This document shows, piece after piece, positions 8,159 to 17,191 of a DNA stretch of 32,873 bases. The position numbers and the translations under genes were made by a program. Numbering within the stretch: the first letter of the stretch is position 1; every line of letters begins with the position of its first letter. The notes under the pieces were generated by a model. That model saw only the letters and a list, made by a program, of their open reading frames with translations. It was not told the DNA's origin and made no database searches. This DNA comes from Saprospiraceae bacterium (GTDB lineage: Bacteria > Bacteroidota > Bacteroidia > Chitinophagales > Saprospiraceae), in assembly GCA_017985675.1 (NCBI GenBank), contig JAGNXB010000018.1, positions 1 to 32,873 of the forward strand. Reading direction: 5' to 3'.

Positions 8159-8249
8159 GTGAGCTCATTCTCAAAATCTCAAAACCCCTCCTCGACTCCT
8201 CCCCTCCTCGACTCCTCCCTTCCTCGACTCCTCCCCTCCTCAACTCCTC
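8159..8249 (-). repeat. Composite repeat: 16-bp GAGGAGT array followed by ATGAGCTCAC core
   Basis: On the plus strand CCCTCCTCGACTCCTC occurs in four head-to-tail copies (8186-8201, 8202-8217, 8218-8233, 8234-8249), with one change in copy 3 and one in copy 4. Just beyond is the core GTGAGCTCATTC (8159-8170). Read in the direction of the DUF983 gene this is a GAGGAGTcGAGGAGG array and then GAATGAGCTCAC, the same order seen at both window ends. Copy 4 runs into the 3' end of the DUF983 reading frame. Confidence 0.85.
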
Positions 8250-8608
8250 CCCTCACTATACTTTACATTCAAATGAATCCATAAAACCCGCGAAATCCGA
8301 TAAAACCAGACAAAGAGCAAAGCCAAAATGGCTAACAAAATGGCAAACGATGGCAGCAGGCTGACTTTGAAAACCCAATGCACGATGCCGACGATAAAAA
8401 GGCTAAACCAGCCTGTAATGATATACGATAAAAACATCGCCCCAAAATAAAATCCGGGCTCCGGTGTAAGGTTTTGCTGGCAATGCGGACAGTGGCTGTT
8501 CATGTCAAATGACCGCTTGAAAGAGAAGGAACCCGTGGAAAACATCTTGCCGGTGCGGCACCGGGGACAATGCATGCCAAGTATGCTGGTTAAAAGTGAT
8601 CGCTTCAT
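8240..8608 (-). CDS. DUF983 family zinc-ribbon membrane protein
   Basis: A 122-residue inner-membrane protein of unknown function. Two CPxC pairs (Cys14/Cys17 in CPRCRTG and Cys40/Cys43 in CPHC) look like a zinc ribbon, followed by [10 protein letters not shown], a hallmark of DUF983. Two membrane helices follow (about 55-75 and 80-105). The ATG at 8608 is chosen because a -7 promoter box (8620-8613) overlaps the region of an upstream in-frame ATG at 8638. The stop codon and the last few residues (SEGRS) lie inside the GAGGAGT repeat, so the C-terminus appears to have been set by repeat expansion or insertion. It is divergent from efp. Confidence 0.85.
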   Translation of the reverse strand: MKRSLLTSILGMHCPRCRTGKMFSTGSFSFKRSFDMNSHCPHCQQNLTPEPGFYFGAMFLSYIITGWFSLFIVGIVHWVFKVSLLPSFAILLAILALLFVWFYRISRVLWIHLNVKYSEGRS

Positions 8609-8612
8609 ACCG

Positions 8613-8620
8613 CAAAGGTA
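8613..8620 (-). promoter_or_regulatory. -7 promoter box of the DUF983 gene (TACCTTTG)
   Basis: An exact TAnnTTTG on the minus strand ends only four bases before the ATG at 8608. With the usual 4-7 nt from box to start point, the mRNA would begin at or within a base or two of the start codon, that is, be leaderless. TTG at 8638-8636 may serve as an upstream element with a short spacer. Confidence 0.5.
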
Positions 8621-8702
8621 TGTTTTTAGGAATCGCAAGTTGTGAGCTTGGTCACAATCGGGAAATCATAGACCTGATTCGGATGAAATGCTACAGAATC
8701 CG

Positions 8703-8710
8703 TATCTTTG
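8703..8710 (+). promoter_or_regulatory. -7 promoter box of the efp-accB-accC unit (TATCTTTG)
   Basis: An exact TAnnTTTG match, with a predicted start near 8716 and a leader of about 18 nt to the efp ATG at 8734. It excludes longer in-frame extensions of efp. No good -33 TTTG was seen. Confidence 0.5.
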
Positions 8711-8733
8711 CACCCCGAACGAAAAAACCAACT

Positions 8734-9297
8734 ATGGCAACGACTTCCGATATCCGCAACGGGATGTGTCTTGAAATGAACGGCGATATCTTTACAATTG
8801 TAGAGTTTCAGCATGTAAAACCCGGTAAAGGCAACGCCTTTGTGCGCACAAAAATCAAAAGTGTCACCACCGGTAAAGTATTGGAAAACACGTTTTCCGC
8901 AGGACACAAAGTCAATGAAGTGCGCGTTGAACGCCGCAAATTCCAATTCCTCTATAAGGATGAAATGGGCTGCAACTTTATGGATAATGAATCCTTCGAG
9001 CAAATTTCCATCTCGGAAGCCTTAATCGACAGCCCTCAGTTTTTAAAAGAGGGCATGGAAATCGAAATCCTCTTCCACGCTGAAAAGGATATGCCACTAA
9101 CTGCCGAATTGCCACAGCATATCGTTGTAGAAATCACCTATACCGAACCCGGCGTGCGCGGAGATACTGCCACAAATGCCCTAAAACTGGCGACAGTAGA
9201 AACGGGAGCAGAAGTGCGTGTACCACTTTTTATCACTACGGGTGAAAAAATCAAAATTGATACGCGGACAGGATCGTATATTGAGCGGGCAAAATAA
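8734..9297 (+). CDS. efp: Translation elongation factor P
   Basis: A 187-residue cytoplasmic factor that enters the ribosomal E site and helps form peptide bonds at consecutive prolines. Length matches E. coli EF-P (188). The domain I tip loop reads KPGKGNAF, with Lys32 at the position that is lysine-modified in enterobacteria; whether this protein is modified is not known. The C-terminal signature ([20 protein letters not shown]) is intact. The ATG at 8734 is preferred because it gives the canonical N-terminus and follows a promoter box. It is the first gene of efp-accB-accC, a gene order conserved in many bacteria, with 9 nt to accB. Confidence 0.97.
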   Translation: MATTSDIRNGMCLEMNGDIFTIVEFQHVKPGKGNAFVRTKIKSVTTGKVLENTFSAGHKVNEVRVERRKFQFLYKDEMGCNFMDNESFEQISISEALIDSPQFLKEGMEIEILFHAEKDMPLTAELPQHIVVEITYTEPGVRGDTATNALKLATVETGAEVRVPLFITTGEKIKIDTRTGSYIERAK

Positions 9298-9306
9298 TAA
9301 AGGGCC

Positions 9307-9816
9307 ATGGATAACAAAGAAATACACGAACTTATAAAGCTGATCAGCAAGACAAATCTCGCTGAATTCAAAGTAAAACAAGGCGACTTTGAACTGACGA
9401 TTCGCACCGACACCTATTCCAGGGGCCGGACGGAAAATGTATATCCGATGTACAGTCAGCCAATGGCTCAGCCTGCACCGATATCCGCTCCGGCGGCCAG
9501 CGCCCCGGCTGCTTCGCCTGCTCCAGTTGCGGAAAACACAAATGAATCGGCTGCACCTGCAACTAGTTCCAACCTGCTGGCAATTAAATCGCCAATGGTA
9601 GGTACGTTTTACCGCTCGGCATCACCTGACAAAGCGGCATTTATCCAGGTTGGAGATCATGTCAAATCAGGAGATGTCGTCTGTATCATTGAGGCGATGA
9701 AACTGTTCAATGAAATCGAATCGGAAGTGTCCGGCAAAGTAGTGAAGTTCATGGTGGACGACGCTACGCCCGTTGAATACGATCAGGTACTCTTCCTCGT
9801 TGACCCAGCTGGCTAA
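9307..9816 (+). CDS. accB: Biotin carboxyl carrier protein of acetyl-CoA carboxylase
   Basis: A 169-residue carrier that holds the biotin carboxylated by AccC and passed to acetyl-CoA, giving malonyl-CoA. An N-terminal helical domain (about 1-40) is followed by an Ala/Pro-rich flexible linker (about 50-88) and a biotinyl domain (about 90-168). The biotinylation motif EAMKLFNEI is present with Lys132 as the acceptor. Length is slightly above E. coli AccB (156), the difference being in the linker. It starts 9 nt after efp and ends 16 nt before accC, so the three genes should be cotranscribed. Confidence 0.96.
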   Translation: MDNKEIHELIKLISKTNLAEFKVKQGDFELTIRTDTYSRGRTENVYPMYSQPMAQPAPISAPAASAPAASPAPVAENTNESAAPATSSNLLAIKSPMVGTFYRSASPDKAAFIQVGDHVKSGDVVCIIEAMKLFNEIESEVSGKVVKFMVDDATPVEYDQVLFLVDPAG

Positions 9817-9832
9817 CCAATCGATCCTCACC

Positions 9833-11179
9833 ATGTTTAAAAAGATACTTATCGCCAATAGGGGTGAAATCGCCTTGCGGATCATCCGGACATGCCGGGA
9901 AATGGGCATCAAAACGGTTGCCATTTACAGTTCTGCTGACCGGGAAAGCCTTCACGTTCGCTTTGCAGATGAAGCCGTCTGTGTAGGCCCGCCTTCCAGC
10001 AAAGATTCCTATCTCAATGTGCCCCGCATCATGGCCGCGGTCGAAATTACCAATGCCGACGCCATCCATCCGGGATATGGCTTCCTGGCCGAAAATGCTG
10101 ACTTTGCCGAGGTCTGTCTGGAATATGGGATCAAGTTTATAGGCCCCACGCCTAGCCAGATCCGCAAAATGGGTGATAAGATCACCGCCAAAGAAACGAT
10201 GATCAAAGCCGGTGTGCCTGTAGTGCCAGGCAGCGAAGGTTTAATTAAGGATGTCAAACATGGGCATAAAGTCAGTAAAGACATAGGTTACCCCGTCATT
10301 CTTAAGGCTACCGCCGGTGGTGGCGGCAAAGGGATGCGGATCGTATGGAAAGAATCCGAGTTTGAAAGTGCCTGGTCGATGGCCCGCAATGAAGCTCGGA
10401 GTGCCTTTGCTAATGACGGCATGTATATTGAAAAATATATCGAAGAGCCACGTCATATTGAATTTCAGGTGGTCGGTGACCAGTATGGGAATGCCTGTCA
10501 TCTGTCCGAGCGTGATTGCTCGATTCAGCGTCGACATCAAAAATTAGTGGAAGAAGCGCCTTCTCCATTTATGGATCAGGAGTTGCGGGAAAAAATGGGC
10601 AATGCTGCTGTCCTGGCCGCTAAATCCATCCAATACGAAGGCGTAGGCACCATCGAATTTCTGGTCGACAAATACAAGAATTTTTATTTCATGGAAATGA
10701 ATACCCGGATCCAGGTAGAACACCCGGTGACGGAAGAAGTCATTGATCATGATCTCATCAAAGAACAAATCAAAGTAGCCGCCGGTATTCCTATTTCCGG
10801 GGAAAATTATTTCCCTTTGATGCACGCCATGGAGTGCCGGATTAATGCAGAGGATCCCTACAACGATTTTCGGCCTTCGCCGGGCAAAATTACTTCTTTT
10901 CATACGGCAAAAGGCCATGGGATACGCGTCGATACACATGTCTATGCGGGATATAGCGTGCCGCCCTATTATGACAGCATGATCGCCAAGTTGATCTGCC
11001 GTGCCCGTACCCGGGAAGAATGCATTAAAAAAATGGAGCGCGCGCTGGAAGAATTTGTTGTAGAAGGAATCAAGACAACGATCCCATTCCACAAGAAGCT
11101 GATGAAAAATGAAGATTTCCTCAGTGGAAACTTCAATACCGGCTTTCTCAATACCTTCTCTATGAAGGATGGCGAGTGA
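9833..11179 (+). CDS. accC: Biotin carboxylase subunit of acetyl-CoA carboxylase
   Basis: A 448-residue ATP-grasp enzyme that carboxylates biotin on AccB using bicarbonate and ATP. The N-terminus [16 protein letters not shown] is the family hallmark and fixes the start at 9833; an in-frame ATG at 9773 lies inside accB. The glycine-rich ATP loop [12 protein letters not shown], the CSIQRRHQK segment and the catalytic [14 protein letters not shown] motif are all intact, and length equals E. coli AccC (449). The carboxyltransferase genes accA and accD are not in the window. It is third in the efp-accB-accC unit; an ABC exporter starts 16 nt later and may be cotranscribed. Confidence 0.97.
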   Translation: MFKKILIANRGEIALRIIRTCREMGIKTVAIYSSADRESLHVRFADEAVCVGPPSSKDSYLNVPRIMAAVEITNADAIHPGYGFLAENADFAEVCLEYGIKFIGPTPSQIRKMGDKITAKETMIKAGVPVVPGSEGLIKDVKHGHKVSKDIGYPVILKATAGGGGKGMRIVWKESEFESAWSMARNEARSAFANDGMYIEKYIEEPRHIEFQVVGDQYGNACHLSERDCSIQRRHQKLVEEAPSPFMDQELREKMGNAAVLAAKSIQYEGVGTIEFLVDKYKNFYFMEMNTRIQVEHPVTEEVIDHDLIKEQIKVAAGIPISGENYFPLMHAMECRINAEDPYNDFRPSPGKITSFHTAKGHGIRVDTHVYAGYSVPPYYDSMIAKLICRARTREECIKKMERALEEFVVEGIKTTIPFHKKLMKNEDFLSGNFNTGFLNTFSMKDGE

Positions 11180-11195
11180 GGCCTAAGGCCCTGTT

Positions 11196-13016
11196 ATGCA
11201 AGATTTAAAACGCCTGCTCCGACATTTGCTGCCTTACCGCAGGCTGGTGTTGCTTAATATGCTATCCAACCTGCTGATGGCTGTATTTACCGTAGTCAGC
11301 ATCCCGGTTTTTATTCCTTTTTTCCGAATCCTCTTCAATCTTGAGTCGCCTGTAGCCACTGCCCCCGAGCAGTATAGCTCGCTGAATGATCTGTTGCAGG
11401 GTGCCAATTATTATTTCAATGTACTCATCGAACGTGACGGCAGGTCGCAGGCACTATTATACACCTGCCTCCTCCTCATCGCGCTATTTTTTCTAAAAAA
11501 CCTTTTCCGGTATCTGTCCATGTATTTCATTGCTCCGGTGCGCAATGGCATCATCCGCGACATCAGGGAGGCGGTATTTGATAAAATGACACTGCTACCG
11601 TTGGGCTATTTTAATGAGGAGCGCAAAGGCGATTTATTATCGCGGATTGTCTCTGATGTGCAGGAGATCGAGTGGAGTATTCTCAACGTGCTGGAGGCCG
11701 TATTTCGGTCGCCGATCACTATCCTCGGTGCCTTATTTATCATGGTCTATATGAGTCCGGGGCTCACACTTATCGTCTTTGGATTGATGCTGTTTACAGG
11801 GTTGATCATCGGTGGTATCAGCAGCAGGCTGCGCAGGCAATCTGGTGAATTGCAGGATATGCTGGGCAGACTGGTCTCTACTGTGGAGGAAACATTGGGC
11901 GGCTTGCGTGTGATTAAAGCATTCCGCGCCGAGCGGTTTCAGCAGCGGCATTTCCAGCAGATCAATGAGTCGTATCGTACGATGCAAACCCGGATCATCC
12001 GTCGCCGGGACCTCAGCTCGCCCCTCTCTGAATTCCTGGGTATTACCGTAGTATCGGTGTTGCTTTGGGTCGGAGCACAGCGGATTTTTTCCGGCGAACT
12101 GGGTGCAGAATCCTTTATGGCCTTCCTGCTCGCCTTTTATAATGTGATCGAACCATCCAAGTCTCTGACCAATGCCTGGTACAATATTCAAAAAGGCCTT
12201 GCTGCAGTGGATCGGGTCGATAAAATACTGGATGCCCCGGTAGGTATGCCGGTTGATCCGCAGGCGGTGGCACTGGATGTGATCCGGGATGGCGTGCATT
12301 TCGAAGATGTCTGGTTTAAATATCCCAATGCGGAAGGGTGGGCTTTGCAAGGTGTTTCCTTTGATATTCCCAAGGGAAAAACAGTAGCCCTGGTTGGACT
12401 TTCCGGCGCTGGTAAATCAACGATCGCCGACCTCATACCCCGCTTTTATGATGTGACACAAGGCCGGATCACCATAGATGGTCATGACCTGCGTGCCATC
12501 CACTTGTCGGATCTGCGTGGTCTGTTAGGTATAGTGACCCAGGAGGCGATACTTTTCCATGATACCATTGCCAATAATATCACCTTCGGCTTGAGTGTTG
12601 ACGAGGCAGCTCTACGTGATGCCGCCGAAAAAGCGCACGCGTTGGAGTTTATCCAGCTTTTGCCGGAAGGAATGGAGACAAGTATTGGCGACCGCGGCAA
12701 TAAGCTGAGTGGCGGACAAAGACAGCGATTGACGATAGCCCGGGCATTGCTGCGCGATCCCCAGCTCCTGATACTGGACGAAGCCACATCAGCGCTGGAT
12801 AGTGAATCGGAGCGCCTGGTGCAACAAGCACTTGAATCACTGCTCGAGAATCGTACCGCGCTTGTAATTGCCCATCGGCTCAGCACTATTCGTCGGGCCG
12901 ACATGATTCTGGTGTTGCGCGAAGGCCGTATCGCTGAGCGCGGCAGCCACGAAGAGCTCATCCAGCAGGGTGGCGAATATAGTCGCCTGGTAGCGCTCCA
13001 GGGGCTGCATATTTAG
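11196..13016 (+). CDS. MsbA-like ABC exporter (fused membrane and ATPase domains)
   Basis: A 606-residue inner-membrane exporter with a type IV (ABC type-1) transmembrane domain (about residues 15-330, six predicted helices) and a nucleotide-binding domain (about 365-606). The Walker A motif GLSGAGKST begins at residue 401. The signature LSGGQRQRL, Walker B LLILDEATSALD and the switch histidine in IAHRLS follow. Single-polypeptide half-transporters of this form act as homodimers, and MsbA moves lipid A precursors. Substrate here is inferred only from similarity; a lipid or drug exporter is equally compatible. It follows accC by 16 nt, which would link it to lipid synthesis. The next gene has its own promoter. 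Confidence 0.9.
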   Translation: MQDLKRLLRHLLPYRRLVLLNMLSNLLMAVFTVVSIPVFIPFFRILFNLESPVATAPEQYSSLNDLLQGANYYFNVLIERDGRSQALLYTCLLLIALFFLKNLFRYLSMYFIAPVRNGIIRDIREAVFDKMTLLPLGYFNEERKGDLLSRIVSDVQEIEWSILNVLEAVFRSPITILGALFIMVYMSPGLTLIVFGLMLFTGLIIGGISSRLRRQSGELQDMLGRLVSTVEETLGGLRVIKAFRAERFQQRHFQQINESYRTMQTRIIRRRDLSSPLSEFLGITVVSVLLWVGAQRIFSGELGAESFMAFLLAFYNVIEPSKSLTNAWYNIQKGLAAVDRVDKILDAPVGMPVDPQAVALDVIRDGVHFEDVWFKYPNAEGWALQGVSFDIPKGKTVALVGLSGAGKSTIADLIPRFYDVTQGRITIDGHDLRAIHLSDLRGLLGIVTQEAILFHDTIANNITFGLSVDEAALRDAAEKAHALEFIQLLPEGMETSIGDRGNKLSGGQRQRLTIARALLRDPQLLILDEATSALDSESERLVQQALESLLENRTALVIAHRLSTIRRADMILVLREGRIAERGSHEELIQQGGEYSRLVALQGLHI

Positions 13017-13041
13017 CCCTACAATGTGACGTGTGATTGTT

Positions 13042-13049
13042 TACCTTTG
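13042..13049 (+). promoter_or_regulatory. -7 promoter box (TACCTTTG) of the T9SS-tailed gene
   Basis: An exact TAnnTTTG match between two genes, with a predicted start near 13055 and a leader of about 19 nt to the ATG at 13074. It separates the exported-protein gene from the ABC exporter upstream. Confidence 0.5.
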
Positions 13050-13073
13050 TAGCTTACCGTTACAACCTCATTT

Positions 13074-14177
13074 ATGCGTATCCATACTCTATTTATTGCA
13101 CTTCTACTCGGCATAGTGCCGACAGCGGCTCAAATCACGATCACCAATTCTTCCTTTTATACGGTAGGTGATACCCTTCGCCTGGCCCAGGATAACACCC
13201 CACAAGGCGTAACCCCTGGAATGAGCGGCGAAAATCAGGTTTGGGATTTTTCGGCCATTGGCGTAGATACGACTTTAGTTATCCCCGTTTTGAATGCGTC
13301 ACAGGGCAGTGCTTTTGCCAGTTTTCCGGACGCAAACATGCTGCTCAATAACGGCTTTGGAGAAAGTTACTACACCAGATCCCCTTCAGAAATTACGCTG
13401 CTCGGTTTTGTGGGTGGCGGTTTTGGTGGATTTCCGATATCGATAACACCAACGTATAATCCGCCGGTGATCGAAAAACGGGCGCCTATGAATTTTTTCG
13501 ATGTCAATACATCCGAGAGTTCATTTTTGGTTGCTTTTGGCACAGCTATCTTGCCCGATTCGTTATTTGCTGCTTTGCCGCTAAAGCCAGACTCCATACG
13601 TATCAATCAATCACTTAGTCGCCTTGACGTGGTCGATGGCTGGGGCGAGACCATAATCCCCGGTGGCAGTTATGAATCACTGCGGGAACGCCGTCGGACG
13701 ATTACAGAAACGACGGTCGAAGTGCAGGTGTTCGGACTTTGGGTCGATCTTGCCACGTTTGGATTTCCATTGCCCGGGTTGGGTAAAGACACGACCTTGG
13801 AATATCATTACTACGCGGCTGATATCAAAGAGCCGATTGCCATCCTTGAAGTGGATCCCGACAATCCGGATGTGGTTTTTCAGGTCCAGTATAAAAACAA
13901 TGGCGTTTCTTCCATTCACCAGCCCAAACCATTGGCGGTATCCTTGTTTCGTGGGCCATCGCCTGCTATGGATATGGTCCGGTTTGACATGAATGTATTA
14001 ACACAACCAGCTCGATTGGAAATCTTCTCTGCCCATGGTCAATTGGTATTGTCCAGAGAAGGTTTACATGGTATAATCAGTCAGGATGTGAGCATCTTAC
14101 CTCAAGGGATGCACGTCTATCGGGTCATGAACGCAGGTCAACTCATTGAAAGTGGCACCTTTTTAATCCAGCGCTAA
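13074..14177 (+). CDS. Exported protein with T9SS type A-like C-terminal sorting domain
   Basis: A 367-residue protein of unknown function. Residues 1-20 are a signal peptide ending in PTAAQ. The central part (about 21-280) is beta-rich, with no motif I recognise. The last 80 residues have the pattern of the T9SS type A sorting domain: VSLFRGPSPAMDMVRF, then an ARLEIFSAHGQLV strand, then DVSILPQGMHVYRV and a short final strand ending in LIQR. Such tails direct export across the outer membrane by the Por/type IX machinery, consistent with the PorP-like gene at 30.4 kb. It has its own promoter box and is followed 28 nt later by a PLP enzyme gene; nothing suggests a shared function. Confidence 0.8.
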   Translation: MRIHTLFIALLLGIVPTAAQITITNSSFYTVGDTLRLAQDNTPQGVTPGMSGENQVWDFSAIGVDTTLVIPVLNASQGSAFASFPDANMLLNNGFGESYYTRSPSEITLLGFVGGGFGGFPISITPTYNPPVIEKRAPMNFFDVNTSESSFLVAFGTAILPDSLFAALPLKPDSIRINQSLSRLDVVDGWGETIIPGGSYESLRERRRTITETTVEVQVFGLWVDLATFGFPLPGLGKDTTLEYHYYAADIKEPIAILEVDPDNPDVVFQVQYKNNGVSSIHQPKPLAVSLFRGPSPAMDMVRFDMNVLTQPARLEIFSAHGQLVLSREGLHGIISQDVSILPQGMHVYRVMNAGQLIESGTFLIQR

Positions 14178-14205
14178 GCGTAGGATTAGGAGCTTCTTTT
14201 TTAAA

Positions 14206-15138
14206 ATGCCCACAACGCCACTCCAGCATTGGAACCATGCTCTTTTCAGAGAGAAGGAGGTGTATGTCTATCTAAAACGGGACGATCTGTCCGATCCGCA
14301 TACCGGAGGGAATAAGCGGCGAAAACTGCTTCATATCCTTTCGGCCAAAGAACTGCTGGGGAAAAGAGGTATCGTATCGTTCGGTGGTCCATTTTCAAAC
14401 CACCTTGTCGCTGTAGCGGCCTCCGCACAACGGCTGGGACTACCATCAAAGGGCATAGTACGTGGTCACCCGGTTGATAATCCGGTTCTGGCTTGGCTGC
14501 GGTCGCGGGGTATGACTTTGACGTTTTTGTCGAAGCCGGAGTATACCGCAGCGCAAACGGAGCTGCATGAACAATGGCCTGATTGGCTGGTCATTCCCAT
14601 GGGCGGCGCACATCCCCTTGCCCTTGAAGGTGTTGCGGAGCTGCTCCCCGAACTACGTGCCCAGGTTCAAGCGCCAATTACGCATATTGCTGTTCCAGCC
14701 GGAACGGGAAGTACGGCTGCAGGGTTAGCCTCAGCCTTGCATAAGGAGGAAACCCTGCTTGTTTTTCCAGCTATAAAAGTTCCAGATCTGGAAGGATGGT
14801 TTAGGAGCGTATTGGATCAATTTGGTGTAAACCCGGTCGGTACGATTACGGTAGATAACCTTGCACCGGGAAAAGGATTTGCGCGGAAAGACACGGACTT
14901 ATGGGCATTCATCCATAATGTAGCAGCAGAAACGGGGATAACATTTGATCCGATCTACAATGGCAAAATGGCTCAGCGAATCGTAGCACTGATCCAGGAA
15001 GATTTTTTTCCTCGTGGCTCAAATGTGGTGCTCATTCATACTGGCGGCTGGCCCGGGAGAGTTGGGTACCAACATCGCTATCACCTTGAGCCCCTTATAG
15101 GAGCGCCCGAGCTGGAGCCGGATTTTTGGACATTATGA
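14206..15138 (+). CDS. PLP-dependent ACC deaminase / D-cysteine desulfhydrase family enzyme
   Basis: A 310-residue fold-type II pyridoxal-phosphate enzyme. The motif GGNKRRKL holds the likely cofactor lysine (Lys37), SFGGPFSNHL follows, and HTGGWPGRVGY near the C-terminus is the family's substrate and phosphate region. Members deaminate 1-aminocyclopropane-1-carboxylate or release sulfide from D-cysteine. The residues that separate the two activities cannot be judged reliably here, so only the family is called. It is somewhat shorter than the usual 325-340 residues, with the N-terminus trimmed. The stop lies 9 nt from the stop of phoH, which points the other way. Confidence 0.85.
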   Translation: MPTTPLQHWNHALFREKEVYVYLKRDDLSDPHTGGNKRRKLLHILSAKELLGKRGIVSFGGPFSNHLVAVAASAQRLGLPSKGIVRGHPVDNPVLAWLRSRGMTLTFLSKPEYTAAQTELHEQWPDWLVIPMGGAHPLALEGVAELLPELRAQVQAPITHIAVPAGTGSTAAGLASALHKEETLLVFPAIKVPDLEGWFRSVLDQFGVNPVGTITVDNLAPGKGFARKDTDLWAFIHNVAAETGITFDPIYNGKMAQRIVALIQEDFFPRGSNVVLIHTGGWPGRVGYQHRYHLEPLIGAPELEPDFWTL

Positions 15139-15147
15139 CATGATTGG

Positions 15148-16203
15148 TTATACATCCTCCGTCGTTCTTTCCGTGGATTCAGGTTGCGTGGCTGCCGGAG
15201 GGTGGTTCGCTTTGTCGCGTGCTTCATCGCGCATTTGCCGTTGATGGCGTTGTTCGGCATCAGCGCGTTCGTAGGCACGAATAATTTCTTTGACCAGACG
15301 GTGGCGGACGACATCCTCCGGCTGTAGATAAATCACACCTACGCCATCCAGGCCGTCCAGCAGGTTTATACTTTGCTGGAGTCCTGATTTTTGATGGAAG
15401 GGCAGATCCACCTGGGATAAATCGCCGGTGATGACACTTTGTGCCGACGGACCCAGTCGGGTAAGGAACATTTTTAGTTGCATGGAAGTCGCATTCTGGG
15501 CTTCATCCAGGATGATAAAGGAATGGTCCAGGGTACGGCCTCGCATAAAAGCCAGGGGGGCGATTTCGATGATCCGATTAGCCATGAAATGCGCCAGCTT
15601 GTCCGGCGGAAACATATCGTCGAGCGCATCATATAAAGGGCGCAGGTATGGATCCACTTTCTCCTTAAGATCGCCGGGCAAAAAACCCAGACTCTCACCA
15701 GCTTCAACAGCAGGACGGGTGAGGATGATTTTTTTGACCAGTTTATTTTTAAGTGCTCTGACAGCCAGGGCTACAGCTGTGTAGGTTTTGCCGGTACCGG
15801 CTGGGCCTACGGCAAAAACGATGTCATTTTTTTCGACAGACTCCACCATCAGCTTTTGATTGGGTGTCCGTGCTTTTATAGGCTGACCATTACGGCCATG
15901 TACAATGACTGCGTCACCCGGGCCATTGGGCATTCGAGATTCAAAAGGATTCTCTCCCTGGATCACATCTTCTACCATTTGGGTGCTGAGGTCGTGCTCT
16001 GCCTTGAGGAGCTTGATCATCAGCTCTATTTTGGACTTGACCTTTTGGGTAAATTTTTTGTCGCCGCTCAGTTTAAGGCTGTTGCCTCGCGATGTAATGG
16101 TGACGTCCGGGAATGCCTTTTTCAATAGATCTAATTTGACGTTGCGCTCGCCATAAAGCTGGACTAGATCAACATCTTCAATCTGCAGGATGATTTCGCT
16201 CAA
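15148..16203 (-). CDS. phoH: PhoH family ATPase
   Basis: A 351-residue cytoplasmic P-loop protein of the PhoH/YbeZ type. An N-terminal nucleic-acid-binding-like domain (about 1-105) precedes the ATPase core with Walker A GPAGTGKT (133-140), Walker [13 protein letters not shown] and the [15 protein letters not shown] segment. The C-terminus is charged and low in complexity. YbeZ homologues are linked to rRNA maturation with YbeY, but ybeY is not in the window. The start is TTG at 16203: an in-frame TGA lies only two codons upstream and no ATG follows for more than 60 residues. It converges with the ACC deaminase-like gene and diverges from the ABM gene. Confidence 0.9.
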   Translation of the reverse strand: MSEIILQIEDVDLVQLYGERNVKLDLLKKAFPDVTITSRGNSLKLSGDKKFTQKVKSKIELMIKLLKAEHDLSTQMVEDVIQGENPFESRMPNGPGDAVIVHGRNGQPIKARTPNQKLMVESVEKNDIVFAVGPAGTGKTYTAVALAVRALKNKLVKKIILTRPAVEAGESLGFLPGDLKEKVDPYLRPLYDALDDMFPPDKLAHFMANRIIEIAPLAFMRGRTLDHSFIILDEAQNATSMQLKMFLTRLGPSAQSVITGDLSQVDLPFHQKSGLQQSINLLDGLDGVGVIYLQPEDVVRHRLVKEIIRAYERADAEQRHQRQMRDEARDKANHPPAATQPESTERTTEDV

Positions 16204-16320
16204 GTATCAATTATTTAAGTTTCGAACCGATTACCCTCATTAATGGTAGAAGGGGGTTAAAAGTTCCACCCCATTTATCACAAAGCAAAGTAGAATTAAT
16301 TGCAGGGGTGTACTTTTACG

Positions 16321-16328
16321 CAAAATTA
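16321..16328 (-). promoter_or_regulatory. Possible distal -7 box for phoH (TAATTTTG)
   Basis: An exact TAnnTTTG on the minus strand, 118 nt upstream of the phoH TTG start. The long leader makes it less convincing than the other boxes. The rest of the 218-nt gap (16204-16421) shows only a 6-bp inverted pair, ACCTTA/TAAGGT, at 16377-16400, just ahead of the ABM gene. Confidence 0.3.
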
Positions 16329-16421
16329 ACAGGAAGGAAATATTAAAATCTGGATTTCCTGTCCCACACAACGGTTACCTTAGCCTATTCCTTGTAAGGT
16401 TGACTCCATGACTTAAGCTCG

Positions 16422-16724
16422 ATGATTATGGTGGAACGGATAGTAAAAATGACTTTCCAAAAGGCTTTTGTTCCCGATTTTTTGGCGCTATTCCATGAAG
16501 TTAGTGACCTTATTCGACAGCAGGAAGGGTGCCAGTCGTTGGTATTATGGCAGGACAAAACTGATCCTGCTGTTTTATTCACCTATAGCCGATGGCAATC
16601 AGAGGCTGACCTGGATCGTTATCGTCAATCCGATCTCTTTCAACAGACCTGGGCCCTTACAAAAGCCCTGTTCCAGGACAAGCCGCAGGCCTGGAGTCTG
16701 CATCAAATTGCCGCAAAACCATGA
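16422..16724 (+). CDS. Antibiotic biosynthesis monooxygenase (ABM) family protein
   Basis: A 100-residue small protein with the ABM/YgiN dimeric alpha-beta fold pattern: an N-terminal strand, a helix with FLALFHEVSDLIRQQEGCQS, a central strand VLFTYSRWQSEADLDRYRQS and a final helix region around FQQTWALTKALF. Members are heme-free monooxygenases or quinol oxidases, but many are uncharacterised, so the substrate is unknown. ATG at 16422 or 16428 could both be the start. Its last four bases overlap the start of the next gene (ATGA), which suggests translational coupling with the DinB-like gene and then aroB. Confidence 0.75.
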   Translation: MIMVERIVKMTFQKAFVPDFLALFHEVSDLIRQQEGCQSLVLWQDKTDPAVLFTYSRWQSEADLDRYRQSDLFQQTWALTKALFQDKPQAWSLHQIAAKP

Positions 16725-17191
16725 TTATGCAACAGCGATTAATAGACCTGATTGACCAATCTGAAACCATATATACAGGAACACCATGGTTTGGCCCCTC
16801 CTGGCTTGAAACACTGGAGCGAATACCAGCGACTGCATTTTCTTTCCATTTGGAAAAAGGCCCTTCCATTGCTGGCTTATTGTTGCATGTGCTGGCTTGG
16901 CGCAAATATGTCATCCAAAAGCTGCAGGGGGAAGATGAGTATGAGTTGAATCCGGACCAGGATTGGCCCGATGCAACCGGCATAAACTGGGAAGTGCTGA
17001 TTCGCGAATTTGCCGACAGTCAGCAAGAACTTCTGGAAGCCTTATCCGATTTTGAAGCAGTCATGTTGGATGATATTGTGCCGGGAAGAGGGTACACCTG
17101 GGGATTTATGATCCAGGGACTGATCAATCACGATGTGTACCATATGGCGCAGGTCAATCTATTGGCTAAACAATTGATCGAAACGCCGTGA
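16721..17191 (+). CDS. DinB-like family protein
   Basis: A 156-residue protein with the pattern of DinB/YfiT-like four-helix metal-binding proteins: a helix with LLLHVLAWRKYV, an acidic middle segment, and a C-terminal helix with LINHDVYHMAQVNLL whose histidines would bind metal. Members include thiol-dependent S-transferases and proteins of unknown role. It overlaps the ABM gene by 4 nt (ATGA) and aroB by 4 nt (GTGA). Such tight overlaps on both sides suggest one transcript. A link with shikimate synthesis is not otherwise supported. Confidence 0.7.
   Translation: MIMQQRLIDLIDQSETIYTGTPWFGPSWLETLERIPATAFSFHLEKGPSIAGLLLHVLAWRKYVIQKLQGEDEYELNPDQDWPDATGINWEVLIREFADSQQELLEALSDFEAVMLDDIVPGRGYTWGFMIQGLINHDVYHMAQVNLLAKQLIETP

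Larger units (their letters stand above)
7667..8239. other. Gene-free convergent intergenic region filled with short tandem arrays
   Basis: The 573 nt between the fabH stop and the DUF983 gene stop hold no convincing gene. In order they contain an AATCTGG heptamer array, an NNTTACC heptamer array, a pair of degenerate 30-bp units, an 11-bp A+T-rich array, a unique spacer with GTCGTTGGCGTCGGG, then the GTGAGCTCATTC core and a 16-bp CT-rich array. Small open frames crossing it are low-complexity translations of the repeats. No strong terminator hairpin for fabH is visible. Confidence 0.8.

Noticed and set aside
8122..8364. 80-residue plus-strand open frame
   Set aside because: Its translation is mostly Ser/Pro/Leu from the CT-rich 16-bp repeat, and it runs antisense into the DUF983 gene.
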